From the NCBI GenBank assembly GCA_900708905.1, contig CAADRB010000030.1, positions 304,707 to 368,706 on the forward strand: a stretch of 64,000 bases of DNA, given 5' to 3'. Of the stretch, positions 1 through 13,063 are shown piece after piece. Source of the DNA: Hymenolepis diminuta. Its lineage: Eukaryota; Platyhelminthes; Cestoda; Cyclophyllidea; Hymenolepididae. Each line of letters starts with the position of its first letter. Position 1 is the first letter of the stretch. Position numbers and translations under genes: made by a program. The notes below the pieces were generated by a model. It did no database searches and was not told where the DNA came from. It saw only the letters and a list, made by a program, of their open reading frames with translations.

Positions 1-1324
1 GCTTAAAGTTTATCGAGGAAAAAATATTTAAGAGCTTCCGATTGATAGATTAACATCAATCAGTGCGGTCGATTATATAATTGATCAATATAAATTGATA
101 TCGATTAAATTTACATGTTATGGTAGACAAAAACGTGAGATTATATAATTAACATATCAAACAATCATTTAGCAACTAGGGTCCTAAAAGGTAACTTAAT
201 TCAAAAATTAACAGTTTGAAAATCAAATAAAGCAAATGTTTGACTTGGAGACCATATGAAATGTAACCGATCTAATGCTGCGATTTCGTTATAAACTTGC
301 AAAACAAAACGAAATCTCGCTGCTAATCAGCAAAGAATGCAATCATCGATACCAAAAGGTAAACAAAATAAAATGGAACGGAGATAGACACCACAAGTAA
401 AAAATTGTGATCTCTCGGTAAAAAAGCGCTTACTTGGACTTGAAATGAAGCCTGCGTCGCGGCATATGCAGGAGGATAAGAAGGTAAGTACTAATTTATA
501 CACGCAAAATCATGCAGGACCATGTGAGGCTCTGTTTTTTTTCTCAACTGATTCGTTTATTTAACGGTAAATATGTATTAAATAGTTAGATGAACATGAA
601 ACACAAACATCACGTGTTGATATAAGGCTTGCTATTTAAAGCGCACCCGATAAAAAGACCCACCTGTATCCATTCTGAATGGTTGCTCTTGAAACATTTC
701 AGATAAGAGTTTCGAGATATTTTCTCCCACTCCCAAAGCGATTACTGAAAGGGTTTGGGAATTATTCTTTCAAGAATACATCTAAGAAGTTAATTAGTAT
801 TATTTGCATCATTAAGCATCAGCTGCACTTAAACGTACAAGCAACCAATGTACCACCAACTCCTGTCAAATAATTGATCGATTAAGAGAGGAAAGTCATA
901 AAATTATAGTCTAAAGGAAACTATTTACTAGCACCGGTTCTTTGGTAGAGGAGTATTATCTAGGTGAAACTCGAATACTGTCATCTGTCTTAAAACAGTG
1001 CAGTTGGTCATATCATTCACAAATGAATATCGATTTTCTGACCTCTATCACGAAAATAGTGCACAATGACCGCTACAATGACTAATCCTAACCATCAGAG
1101 ACCACTAAATGTGAGGTTTTCAGACGGAATTCAAAGGAACGGTTTCCTTCAATAATTATTTTAGTAGATACTGTCGGTGGCATAGTTGGAAATGGGCTTA
1201 ATATCCACTAGTGCCCGTTCAACCATTTTAATGATCAGCAATATTGGTAAGAAAAGGAGTTCCTAATGTATCAGTGTGTTTCTCTCTATCAAAGATGAAG
1301 ATTTGGAAAACTCTCCTTCAATGT
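1..1324. other. Intronic DNA, no exon recognised
   Basis: This stretch should be OSBP intron between the FFAT exon and ORD exons outside the window. No ORD motif is readable on either strand. Short open frames here have no recognisable content. Confidence 0.5.
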
Positions 1325-1550
1325 GCGCCGATTGTGTAATGGTCAACACAAATGTCTACCAAGTGGGAGATCACAAGATCAATGCTCCCTGGTGCACATT
1401 CAGTGATATGAATGACCAACTACACAGGCTAATTCAGGTTGACAAAGAGGGTGGTAAAATGCAAGGTTCTCATCAGAGGGACTCTAGAATACCTATCCTC
1501 TACCCAAGTTTAGGGCTGGTAACACTTCTCACAATAAAACTTGGGCAGCT
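1325..1550 (+). repeat. tRNA-derived SINE, copy 1
   Basis: A degenerate tRNA-like head (A-box region near 1340, B-box region near 1378) is followed by the family body: GACCAACTACACAGGCTAA, then GGTTCTCATCAGAGGGAC and CTCTACCC. The same ordered blocks occur at the other SINE copies listed. This explains the 93-codon open frame at 1276-1557, which is not a gene. It lies in the OSBP intron beyond the FFAT exon. Confidence 0.7.
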
Positions 1551-1600
1551 TTCTTAATGATTTTGGAAATTACTAGTAAGAGGATAAAAACAAATTCACC

Positions 1601-4600
1601 CAGCTTTTCCCCAGGCATGTTTCTGTATCACATGTGCCCGATTTTCTTGTTGTCCCTTCCCTTGATCATCCGTATCCGAGTCTTCAATATCGGACTCATA
1701 TTCCATGTTCACATCCGCTCCAACAGGAACGTCAGAAGTTTGAGATTGTCGAGCATCCACCATACCCTCTTTTTCAGCGGCTGTTTGTGACAGAGGGCCG
1801 GGGTAGGGACAAGAATTCGTGGAAGGCAGAATAACATCGAATTCGTCTGCGCCGGCGTCCTCGGCTGCATCGTAGAAATCATCCTCTTCGTCTTCAGAGG
1901 CAATGGCGCTGGAGATCCCTGGGGGACCGCTTGAACTTCCATCAGTAGTAAGTCTCACTGAATTACCGTGATTGGAGGATAATGTTGCACCCCTTGCCCG
2001 AGCTGTTTCTGCTGAGGTGCGGCGAACTGCTACAGCTTGACCGGGAATTCCCCAGTTTCCTGCATTTACGAGAAACAACGTCTTACTTAGAAATTTAGTC
2101 ATTGTATATTATTTAAATGATGGTTAATAATATTCAGTTATCAAAGAATTGGAGACTATAGATTATCTCTCAAGGTACAATTATGGAATCCCAATCCTGG
2201 GATTTTTAAATTAGGTGTCATAAAAATGTGTCTATGGTGTAACGTTTTTTGACTCTCTTTTCTGCCGTGTTAAAACTGTAAGCTAATGAACAGTATATGA
2301 GAAACTTTTGCCTTTTCAATCATTAAACGAAAAAATGAAATGAAGCGACAAGAACGACTCTTCTCAATTAAAAGAACCGGTCAATAGGCACTGGACATCG
2401 TAGGCAGGCATATGCTGCAATCCAGAGGACGTATCACGAAACTTGAATTTTGGAATGTGAGATACTCATTTAGTAAATATTATACAATCCAAATAAAAAA
2501 ACCAAAGACTCTGATCCCCTGACGTTTGCCCTCAACATCTTTTTCGAATCCCTCCTTTTATCATTTGATGGACTTTTCGTTAACCGATTTCATTTACTTC
2601 CCAAAACTAAAAATTAGAACTTTTTTTACCGTGGGTGACAATAATAACAATAACCGCATTATTATGGACGCGTTGAGCTTTCAGATTCGATATTATTTGC
2701 TTTCTTGAACCTATGCAGAGGTCCATAAAATATCAATTTCGCTAGACTTCGAATCTAAGATCCGACTTCCAGTTGCCTTTTAAAAGTTTACAAAATCAGT
2801 TCAGAGAAGATTATACACATAGCTAAATACATTAAATACAGAAGTGTGAGATAAAATTATCTCATAAATTGTGAATTTCATAATCTTTGAGCGGAAGTGT
2901 TTAGTAAGCCCAAAACTGGGAAGAGGAAAGGTATCCTTGAGCCTCTTCAATTGAGAAGATCCAATTCGATCATCAATTTGTTGATTTGCATTAACGAGTA
3001 CCACTATCCACTCCAATCACACCTAATTCGCTTTTTCAAAATAAGGTAATTATTCCGTTTATCCATAGACTTCAATGCAACATTTTCGGGAATCACGTTT
3101 CAGTGGCTTCTCAAAATTAACCTTAAATTGCATCTGACATATGACTTATCGAGAAAGCAAAGTACGGACGAGATGGAAGTTATGTGCCCTAACAAGGATG
3201 CTGAATGTTGAATGCAATAAAAATTCAACGTGTCTATTAAAGGACGCCTGTAAAAATAGAAACAAAATATAAATTAAGCATGGCTAAACTGTTTTAAGGC
3301 CAAAAAATCAAACGAATTTAATAGGATGAGTAAAAATAGCATACCTCTTGAATGCCAATCAGCACACTTATGATATTGACACGCTTTAAATCGAATCAGC
3401 CATAACGACAGCTACCTATCTACAAAAATATTACAAACTTGACTGCATTTTGAGCATTTACTAAGTCGTAGAAAGTGTATGGACGGGTAGTATTGCACGT
3501 TTGCTAGATAAATGAAAATCTTTTGTTCTAGCGCGGAATATATATGCTGAATGTAAGCAGTTTAACGAACTGACACATTAGGGGACTAATATTACGCACA
3601 AGCGAAACAAACATTAAAACAGGGGTGAGTTAGAACCAGGGAGAAAACAGTACAGATTCAAACCATAATTTCAAGGACTGGGCAAAGCTACTAGGATCTT
3701 GATTAATAATAAGACCGTGAGAGCATTTAAAACGAATATTTAAAACATAAATAAGTGGTTTTCCCACTTAAATATATGCTGGGTAGATAGACAAAAAGAA
3801 TATGCGGTCTTTTCTACCCCAGATACAATGGAAACGTAATTTACCTTGTTCCAGTTAACTATTTCCGAATCGATATAATATAAAGCATTATAGAATCAAA
3901 ACTGGTCACTTGAATTGATGAAACATAGATGGAACGCTAATGACTTACAATTTAAAGTTGATGAACATATATATTGAACGCAATCACTCATCCAATCGGT
4001 ACTCATACGAAAACTGAATACTGGAGAACAGTTACCGGGATTCGATTCTTTGAATATGACCATTAATACACAATTTCTTGTCCCATTATAATAATCTCTT
4101 CCAAATATAGATGAGAAAAAGGATTAGAATCTGTCACTTCATGAACTGGAAAGAAATGAGATCACTATTAAACTGAAGCACAATATCCAAATTAACCTTT
4201 TTAATAAAAAAGGCATACTTTTAAAGGTTCTTTAATGGGACCGAGAGTAACTGTTGCTAAGAAACGGAAATAATTCAACTAAGCTGGTTTTCATGAAATT
4301 CAGAAGTATATGGCCACTAGCACCACGTAAACACGAGATTCGATGAAACAAAGTACGATATTCAAGACTGTACTTTAGCACGTACGTTCAGACTAGGCGA
4401 AATTTTAAGGATAAGATTCAGGGAGATAAACAACTAGTAATGGGTCGATCGGTTCGAAATAAGGGACATCTTAAGACGCAATTTCATTTAACTCAGGTAG
4501 ATTAGATGAATAAAGGAAGCGTCAATTTTAATAAATCTACTGAATGCTATTACCACCCATATTGAGTGGAAACCAATATACGGGGAGACGAGTAAAAAGA

Positions 4601-6659
4601 TCTCATTGTTCCCAGAATAATGCTACATTCATCAAAAATACAAGCAGAGAAATAGCCGAGATAGAAAATGATTTGCAAAAATAACACTTGGGAATTGGAA
4701 TAAAGTAAACATGATTTTTGTATCGATTAACCAATGTAAGCCAACACGAGATTAGAAATATCTGAGCATAATCAGTCTGACAATCAAATAGAGTTCTTGA
4801 TATAAGCCAGAAAGTACAATTTGGAAGTTGTGATTTTCATCAAGATAGTGTTCAAGTGACCCAGTATCATCAGGTGGGTTGAAAGTATCGATTAATCGGT
4901 TAATCGTTAATCGATTCCTAGCCATTCATTGACATTCGTCCAAATTCTCAAGTTCTATGATAACCTCGATCTTTGAAAATAACAAGGAAGATGACCGGAC
5001 TACTCATAATTGACTACCACCACTAACCATGTCTGAACAGATCACTAAAACAAAGAATGCCATATACATCATTTAACAACAATCATAGCACATTACATCA
5101 GTGTCACCCAAAAATTCCTAAAAGGACCCTTCTTCTGATCTCATAAATTACAGGAATATTATTTTACTCCAAACACATAAGTCGATACGGGAAGTAGTCA
5201 CGAGAAACCATATTTTTAAAAACGCATTATATTCAGATTAAGGAACTTTTTTTTATAGAAACAAGACAAATAAAGGGAAAAATGCGAATTCTCACTATGA
5301 TCAACTACTATAGTGTAAACCCGATTATCACATAACCAAATTAAATTCTACAACACATTATGCATGAAGAAGATAACGTAACAAAAAATACAGATTACTC
5401 AGGTGAGTAAAATAAGTCTTCAAGCTTTTACTTCCAATTATACATTAAAATCACAAAACAGTTTTTCAAAAATTGGATTTCAAATGAACGAGCATAAGCA
5501 ACTGCTACAAACATTAAAAACAAATTTTTGGCAAGTTTATAGAAAACACATCCCCTAGACAATAGGCATGGAATAACTGAACAATATGCGAGTAAAAGGC
5601 GATAACTGAAAATAAAAAGAAAAATGGAAAAAATGTATAATGCTTGCCTGGGTTCATTGACTTGCTTCGCACTTGAGACTCGAGTTTATTGATCTGCTTG
5701 GCCAACTCCTCAACCATTTGTTCTAGACGTGCACGACGATCTACTTGAGTGTTGAATATCTTCCGCCAACGGCGCATTTGTGATCGAGCAAATTCGAGGA
5801 AATCAGAGCAGGACTAGAATTAACCAGATATTATATGACTAGAATAAGAATTTCCATATTTGACAAAACAATGACCATTTATACACACATTAGCCATAGC
5901 TAAGCTGGCAACTTTATAAACAGTAGCTCTATCCTGAACGATGCTGATCTTTTCTGCCAAATCTGATGAAATGTCTGAGCCTTCGAGATCGTTAATGACC
6001 TTTTGTAACTCATCAGCCTTTCGTTTGAGAGTATCCTGATAGTGCTGGAGATCACCAATTCGACTCTCAAAATTAGAAATTGCGCCTTCAACGAGTTTTG
6101 CAGCATCTTCTGGCATCAATCTGGGAGCTGACCAGGCTAAATCACTTTCGTCATCATCTGCTTCGTCCCAGTCATCAGAATCGTTTCCTAGATATTAAAA
6201 TTGAGTAATTAAAATAATTTTAAATAAATTAACACTTTAGTTCAATATACATACCAGATTTTCCCAAAGAGAGTGCATTCGCTTTCCCCATAGTGAGAGC
6301 AGCCATCCACTTTTTCTGTTCCATCTCATTTGTGGCTTTGAGATGGAATGTCTGAGTACTACTGTTTGAAATCACTAAAGTCAAATGTCCCGCAGAAACA
6401 ATCTTGGCATTAGCCAAATTGATTGTTCCTCTACACGTATGGGTGACTTCGGCTTGATTCCTATTTAATTAGCTTTCCGTATGTAAACTTACCTATAGTA
6501 TGAAAGCAGACCATTTTGTAATACAAACCAACGCTTTTGATAACCCTTTAGATAATTAGTCCATTTTAGGAGATACCCCTTAAGATTAGCAGAAGTCTCG
6601 TCAGTCATTTGATGAATGACCTCGCCCTGATTGGCTGACGAAATTCTTCGAAAGCGTGC
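1601..6659 (-). CDS. OSBP: Oxysterol-binding protein, N-terminal half (PH, coiled coil, FFAT), partial
   Basis: OSBP moves sterol and PI4P between ER and Golgi membranes. Five exons are visible: 6493-6659, 6255-6460, 5889-6187, 5648-5813 and about 1601-2059; phases agree across every junction. The first two encode a PH domain ([20 protein letters not shown], then [15 protein letters not shown] and a WMAAL helix), close to animal OSBP. The next two give the conserved helical and coiled-coil stretch ([20 protein letters not shown]). The last carries an acidic FFAT-like motif, [13 protein letters not shown], which in OSBP binds VAP proteins on the ER. The catalytic ORD domain is not in the window and must lie left of position 1. 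An upstream 5' exon was not found: the exon at 6659 opens after an acceptor, although an in-frame ATG at 6608 could be a start. The intron between the first two exons is 32 bp; the intron after 5648 seems to use a GC donor. The left end of the FFAT exon (near 1601) is the least certain boundary. Confidence 0.88.
2060..5647 (-). other. Long OSBP intron (3.6 kb)
   Basis: Lies between the coiled-coil exon and the FFAT exon. The donor on the minus strand reads CCCAG then GCAAGC, so a GC-AG intron; the acceptor is GTAAATGCAG. Reading phase 1 is kept across it. No other exon was seen inside. A TTAATCG-rich palindromic patch lies near 4888-4918. Confidence 0.6.
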
Positions 6660-7956
6660 CTAAAACGTAAGCAGATTATCAGTAAATAAATGTTACAAAG
6701 CTGATTTAAAAGTTAACTAAACAAAAATAGACAAAATTCATTTAAAATGAAGCAGATCCGTTTATTTTATAAGTATTTGTATTTGATACATGATATTTTT
6801 GAAAAAATAAATATTTCTATTTCATACCATTTGCTAGATAGATTATATCTAACCTATTAACGTGAATTTTACGTACTATTCCACTTAAATTAATAGTTAC
6901 CAGAATTATCCCAAGTTTATATCATTCCAATTCATTTTGTAATTTATTCAGTATTTAAATGGAATATTACATATTATTCCAAGGTGGACGCCACGCCTAA
7001 CAACCCTTATTTAACCAATGTTAATCGTAAGATATGCTTGAGACTTCCTTACTGTTTATTCAGTTTCTGTTGAAACCATGATAGCAGATATATATGGTAT
7101 ATTTTTAAGTCAAGACACATTTTTTATTGATACCGGAAGATATCTGAATTTAATCTGAATCAATAACATTTAAAACACTGATGTTTTATCTTAAATCTCC
7201 CGTGGGTTAGTTAATTGAAACATTTCCGTATGTTTTTGATATTTAGTTCTCGTTCCGACTGACACATGACGTTGTTAAAGATTCATAAAATATCGCATTT
7301 TAAAATGATCCATTTCATGATGTGTGCACATTTCATTCATCCAGCATTGAGAAAACCCTTTGAAATTCACCGTAAATTTGCTAAGGTGTCATTTTAAAAT
7401 CCGTTCTTTGTACTTCCCATTCATCCAACCAACATGCTAAGGCGGGTGCAAGAGATTTAGGAAACACCCCGCAGTAGCAACCTGAGGAGCACCAGTCCAA
7501 AGATTCAAACATCTCAAGTTTCACTGTTATTGAGTACTAAAATAAATAAATCTCACTCCATAATAATCTATTCATTAATATTTACACTCTAACTACTTAA
7601 TACTCGCCAACCCACCTTGAATCTTGTGTAAAACTGTAGTATTTCTGACATTGGATCGGATTCTGTCTGTTTTCGGTGGTTCTGTTTGAGTTCAATTACT
7701 TATGGCTCACGTTAAGCATATAGAGTTGGAGATGTTTTCTATATTCTTTTGCACAGTAGCAGCAGGTTTTCTCTACGCAGATCCAATTTCGACAAAAATC
7801 AACATGTAGTCTATGGACAAGAAATAACTCAGGAAGCACTACGCTTTGATATTGATACCATGAAAATTAAATGAATACAAGTAATTTGTATACACATAAC
7901 TTAGCAGCCCTGAAGAAGGATACAACTTGAAATCATAAAATCCGTCCATAAGCAAA
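6660..7956. other. Intergenic stretch between OSBP and ERLEC1
   Basis: About 1.3 kb between the ERLEC1 stop and the first visible OSBP exon. It should hold the 5' exon and promoter of OSBP, but no convincing coding exon was seen on the minus strand. No repeat of the listed families was recognised. Confidence 0.4.
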
Positions 7957-10900
7957 CTACACTTCAACACCTGAGGGAAAGAGACCATTTTCATCAGCAT
8001 GTTTAAGTAAATCACAGAACAACGGGCTCTCCAACTAAAATGAAGAAATGAAGGATAAATAAAATCTCATTATTAATGTCAGTGCATTTTTTTGACTAGT
8101 ATTAACTTACACTAATTGAATACTGACAAGTAGATGGTTCAGAGAAGGAGAGTTGGACGTTTGTACTGACTTTCACTTGACAACTGAAATATAAAAATAT
8201 AATTTACACCGACATAAAAAATGGTATACGTTCTCTAAATATCTAAACTCACACAAATGATAACCTGACAGTTCGTGGTGCTTTTATTTCACCACAGTAG
8301 TCCCCATCACTGTAGAATTGAGTTATTTTACTGAAACGCAACGGAGATAAGAGATTTTGCGCAGAATTCTGTTTTTATTTAATGAGAAAAAAACTTACAC
8401 TCTTTTGTCAAGAGGAAATTGAGGTTTTCTAAGTGAGCTTTGTTTGACCCATTTAAGATGAGCATCCTCATTCCATTTCCCCAAAGTAATAACAGTTGGG
8501 TTACCCGTTTTTGGATCCTTCGTAAAAAAATTTGGGAGTTAGAAGCATAGAAGTCTTGAACGTATTGAAAACTTCGCACAGACACATGGAAGACTCAGAG
8601 ATAAGGCGTCTTAACATGATCATTCACATTATAATTTCTTGAATTGATAAACGAAATATACTCATCGGTAGGAAAGTTAATTATGCTTAGGTTTCGAATG
8701 TGCAACACATAAGAAAATAATATTTACCCCAAAAATAACTCTTATATGTAAGATACTTTATTATTGGCCTTCCAATTCCAGCCTGTTTTAATTACCCCTT
8801 ATTCGAACGAATTTATTTACATTACGGTTATAAATAGCGCATCATATAAATCGACCTCTCGATACGAAAACATGCGTTGTTTTGTATTATCGAGTTATAT
8901 TTATAGCTAGTGCAATTTCTTACGGAATCTAAGAGTCGGTTACGATATCCTACAGAGAAGAGCAGATAATAATAGAAGAAGTTAATCATGTGGCTAGACT
9001 CCGTGAGTTTGAATATGCTGGATTCATGGTTTGTCCTCAACTTTCAACAAACTGATTGTNNNNNNNNNNNNNNNNNNNNNNNNNNNNNNNNNNNNNNNNN
9101 NNNNNNNNNNNNNNNNNNNNNNNNNNNNNNNNNNNNNNNNNNNNNNNNNNNNNNNNNNNNNNNNNNNNNNNNNNNNNNNNNNNNNNNNNNNNNNNNNNNN
9201 NNNNNNNNNNNNNNNNNNNNNNNNNNNNNNNNNNNNNNNNNNNNNNNNNNNNNNNNNNNNNNNNNNNNNNNNNNNNNNNNNNNNNNNNNNNNNNNNNNNN
9301 NNNNNNNNNNNNNNNNNNNNNNNNNNNNNNNNNNNNNNNNNNNNNNNNNNNNNNNNNNNNNNNNNNNNNNNNNNNNNNNNNNNNNNNNNNNNNNNNNNNN
9401 NNNNNNNNNNNNNNNNNNNNNNNNNNNNNNNNNNNNNNNNNNNNNNNNNNNNNNNNNNNNNNNNNNNNNNNNNNNNNNNNNNNNNNNNNNNNNNNNNNNN
9501 NNNNNNNNNNNNNNNNNNNNNNNNNNNNNNNNNNNNNNNNNNNNNNNNNNNNNNNNNNNNNNNNNNNNNNNNNNNNNNNNNNNNNNNNNNNNNNNNNNNN
9601 NNNNNNNNNNNNNNNNNNNNNNNNNNNNNNNNNNNNNNNNNNNNNNNNNNNNNNNNNNNNNNNNNAGCGGTGAAGCTCCTTCCTGCTCTTCTTTCAGGGT
9701 TTCGCCATCCTAAAAATAGCATAAAGCTAAAACCTATAATCCTGATATATATAAAATTAACTATTGTTCAAATACTGGTTACGACATTTTGGCTCCTGTT
9801 GAATGGAAATCAAATATTTGGTCACAAAACAGCCCTATGTGTCTAAGATCCAATCCATAGTCAATAAACTACGATTAACAAACAACTGAGTTGTAATTAT
9901 TACAAGAGTAGTTACCTTAGCTCAATTCAACCACTATTAAGATAGAAGACTTCGGAGTTTTACCCCTCGATTTAGAAAAAAGAGAGACCTTTTCGACTGG
10001 ATTATTAATTCTAAGTGATCACATTTACCATAACATTAAAATAACTATTTTAACCTTAGGTTGATTTGTACTGATCGCTCCTATTAGCTAAAACCAACTA
10101 ACGCCTAAATAACTTTAAAGATAGGAGTGGGGCCACCACCCAATTTTTTAAACTCGGTTAATTCCAGATATTCACGTTATATAATTGGCCAGAATTCAGC
10201 GTACCTGTTGAGTTTCGAGCGGATCCACGGTTCTAACTCGATAAACAACATTTCCTTGATTGTCAATCTTTTCAACCTACAATGTTGACGTAAAATAACA
10301 CTGAAATGTTTTGACAGGAGAAAATAAAAAAGTAAGTGGTAGGAGAACATAAAGTCAATTAAATCATATTAATTACCGCGTTTTATGCCCACAAATGTAT
10401 GTCACGTTTTATTCATTGACTATCCCCTTTTACATAGCTATAGTATACCAACTAATTGACCTGTAGTCATGAAGAACAGATTTTTGAAATTCGTGATTAC
10501 GAAAATCCAAGTGAACTTATTTACATGTTCAGGAAAAACCACCATCCAGTTCAATTCCCCACTATAAAGTCCTCAGCATTAATCTTCAAAAAGCCATAAT
10601 AATTGTAAATATTTCAAGCTAGGGAAGTATTAAGGACAAAATGATAGCGATCAATGGAAAGCCTCACTGTTCAGGATCGTATTCATTAAACTTCACTTAT
10701 TTTTGAAGTGAAAGCAATAAATATCTCGTTATCTAACTGCTACCCATCATTATGATCAAAGATACTTAATGGGAATGGCCACATTAAATAAAAACTTCAA
10801 TCGGTAGGAAAATACACCCTTGAGTCTCTGACTAGGAAACTACCATTTGGCTACCCTTCAATCACTAATCAATGCGTGAAATCACTATATATGCATCGAT

Positions 10901-13063
10901 GGATTTTTATACTCAAGCAAGGTTCTATTTTAATTTACCAAATTAGAACAATATTGCGGCTCGAGCTACGTTGATCTATGTTTAATACGGTGTGAAGCAC
11001 AACCTTTGGCCTTCCTTGCCACATGAAAAATCCTCCTTGTTTTATTGTGCACGAAGGTTGACTTATTTACCATACAGTAGGAAGAGAAACAAATACCAAT
11101 ATTGGGAAATAACAAACGTTAACTGCAGCGATTTTGTAAAGGAACTAATGCGGACTTACACCTCCAGAAAGTAAGCCATAGGCAAATTTGAGTCTAAAGC
11201 AGTGTCATCTTCAGGTCGGAGACAATATATAAGAGATCCTGAAATAGCATGTAGTGTATAGAATCTAGGCCAGTTCAATTTCTTAAGAATATTGTCACGT
11301 TTTGATCTCCCACACACCTTTACTTTTCCACAGAATGCAAAAAACTACTGGTAAAAAGTGCTTATCGTGGAAAATAGAAGGTAATGACTGATATCCTATT
11401 TAAATAATTGAAGACTAACTACAATCTTAAATGATCACTAACAATCAAAAGGTAGATTTTTTACATACCTTCAGACCTTTCACTCTCAAAGCACCAAAAA
11501 TTCCCTCCAAATGTTCATTTTCACCCAGTGATATCATTTCCTCCTTTTCTTTCTCAAGGGCATCAAGAGCTACCGGTCTCAGACGAGTATCCTTGTCCTG
11601 TGATACGCAGGTGATAGGATTCGAATACAACTTGTGGGACTAAAAGTAAGGGGTTATCATGTTATACAGGACAAACATATTGATGAGTTTAAGTTCAGCA
11701 GGCTTACATTATACCGAGAATATGAACAGAGATGTCGAGTGAAAACGATGAGCTGGTAGACACAAGTCTCTAGCTCACTTATCTGGAAGAGTTCACCATC
11801 AGATTCCTCTAGACAGACATACGCTACAGTAGCTTTGCGCGGAAGTCCTGTCAAATCGCACTCTGTTCCGTTCACATATTCTACTGGATAGTAAGCAAAG
11901 TCTCGACCATTGATGTGAATAGACTTCTGAAAATGTGGAGAAAACAGGTTGAGGCGTATATGTTTCATATGCTAATCAAAATTCAATTCCGATTTCAATT
12001 GTCAAGGATTGAACGTGAATGAAGTATCTGAGCTTGTTTTTTTTAGAAATCTTGTTAATAAGCGGAACCGTCCTAAATTCTCCTACTCAAGATTAATAAT
12101 TAGCAACGTTGAGAATACGGTGCTTATCGTCATGCACACATTGTTGTCTATCAAACCACTAGGGAGATTCAAGCCATCGTCAAACCACAACCTAGATTTA
12201 CCAGTGTCCTAAAGCTATTCTACAGCTATCAATATCTGACATCCATCTCCTCCTAATATCCTGTCTTTACTCTCTGGACTCAACTACCTAATTCTACCAA
12301 TCATCTATTTACGGCGAACACTCTAGATACTACTACTCGCCTACTTACTGCGTTTCCCGGTTAACAATAAGACATTATTCTTCTCTAATTATCCTTTGCC
12401 CCTCATTCTCTGTAGCTCTACGTCTAATGAACCTAGTTTCAATCTGCTACAACAGGTAATCTCTTATCCTATGTCGCTAGCAGATATGCATGCAAAAGCG
12501 ACACAAAAGTGCATTTTACCCTTATCGGTTTTGACTCCTCCTCCTCCTTCTTAGGTTCCTCCCCTTTATCTCTCAGAAGCGCTTCTGATTCAGAGACTCG
12601 ACCAAGATAGAACTCTTTGATAACACGAGTGGTTTTCGGGCCGGAACCCTCGGCACGAAATTGACGGATATGTTTACCGTGGCACAACTCGTAGGTCCAG
12701 TAGCCCTCAACTTTGAAAATGCATGGATTGGTTTCAAAGAAGTCGGCGAATAGTAACTGGGGGTGTTTATCGAAATTCGGAGATTCTGTAACATGTTTGC
12801 TTTTGGTTACTGCTGGGAGGTGGCATAAGTAGGTCTCATTGTTTGGGGTTTTAATGAGCATGGAGGATGTATCATCTGACTGTAAAATAAGGGTTAGAAT
12901 AAGCTTCACATGCCAGAACAAAACGCACTCATATTGTGCTTACCTTTGTATTGGATTCCGGTTCCCACACAATAGAAAAAATAAATTCATCACTGACTTC
13001 AAAGCTTCCAAAAGACCTTAGTGGAGCGAAAACCAACAAAAGCGCTGCGAAGTGGGCATACAT
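7957..13063 (-). CDS. ERLEC1: Erlectin (ER lectin, XTP3-B), interrupted by assembly gap
   Basis: Erlectin is an ER-lumen lectin with two MRH domains that binds trimmed N-glycans and works with the SEL1L-HRD1 complex in ER-associated degradation. Exons: 12944-13063, 12520-12879, 11708-11926, 11469-11639, 10205-10276, 9666(gap)-9709, missing exon(s) in the gap, 8399-8517, 8253-8330, 8111-8183, 7957-8034. The start at 13063 gives a hydrophobic signal peptide (AHFAALLLVFAPL). MRH1 shows GYWTYELCHGKHIRQF, then YPVEYVNGTECDLTG and ETCVYQLIVFTRHLC. MRH2 shows ITLGKWNEDAHLKWVKQSS, QFYSDGDYCG and STCQYSIS. The protein ends with ESPLFCDLLKHADENGLF, close to the vertebrate end. The first half of MRH2 (the W-Y-E-C-G-K-H block) is absent and must lie in the N run. 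Order and spacing match human ERLEC1; OS-9 has one MRH domain and is excluded. Confidence 0.93.
9060..9665. other. Assembly gap (606 N)
   Basis: A run of N inside the ERLEC1 gene. The exon DGETLKEEQEG (9666-9709) runs into its right edge with no donor seen. The first half of the second MRH domain is expected inside it. The long open frames that cross the gap are artefacts of the N run. Confidence 0.99.
10277..11468 (-). other. ERLEC1 intron (1.2 kb)
   Basis: Intron between exons 4 and 5 of ERLEC1, with donor GAAG then GTATGT and acceptor CATTGTAG. Nothing else was recognised in it. The 60-codon plus-strand frame at 10992 has no family features. Confidence 0.5.
11927..12519 (-). other. ERLEC1 intron between MRH1 half-exons
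   Basis: This intron splits the first MRH domain. The middle (about 12215-12460) is rich in C and T on the plus strand. No repeat family or exon was recognised. Confidence 0.45.

Noticed and set aside
1276..1557. 93-codon plus-strand frame
   Set aside because: The sequence matches the SINE family block by block; no protein features.
1634..1942. Overlapping frames on both strands around the FFAT exon
   Set aside because: They are other-frame shadows of the OSBP exon, whose frame carries the FFAT motif and keeps splice phase.
8988..9846. Long open frames on both strands across 9060-9665
   Set aside because: They exist only because N codons cannot be stops; the real flanking sequence is ERLEC1 intron and one exon edge.
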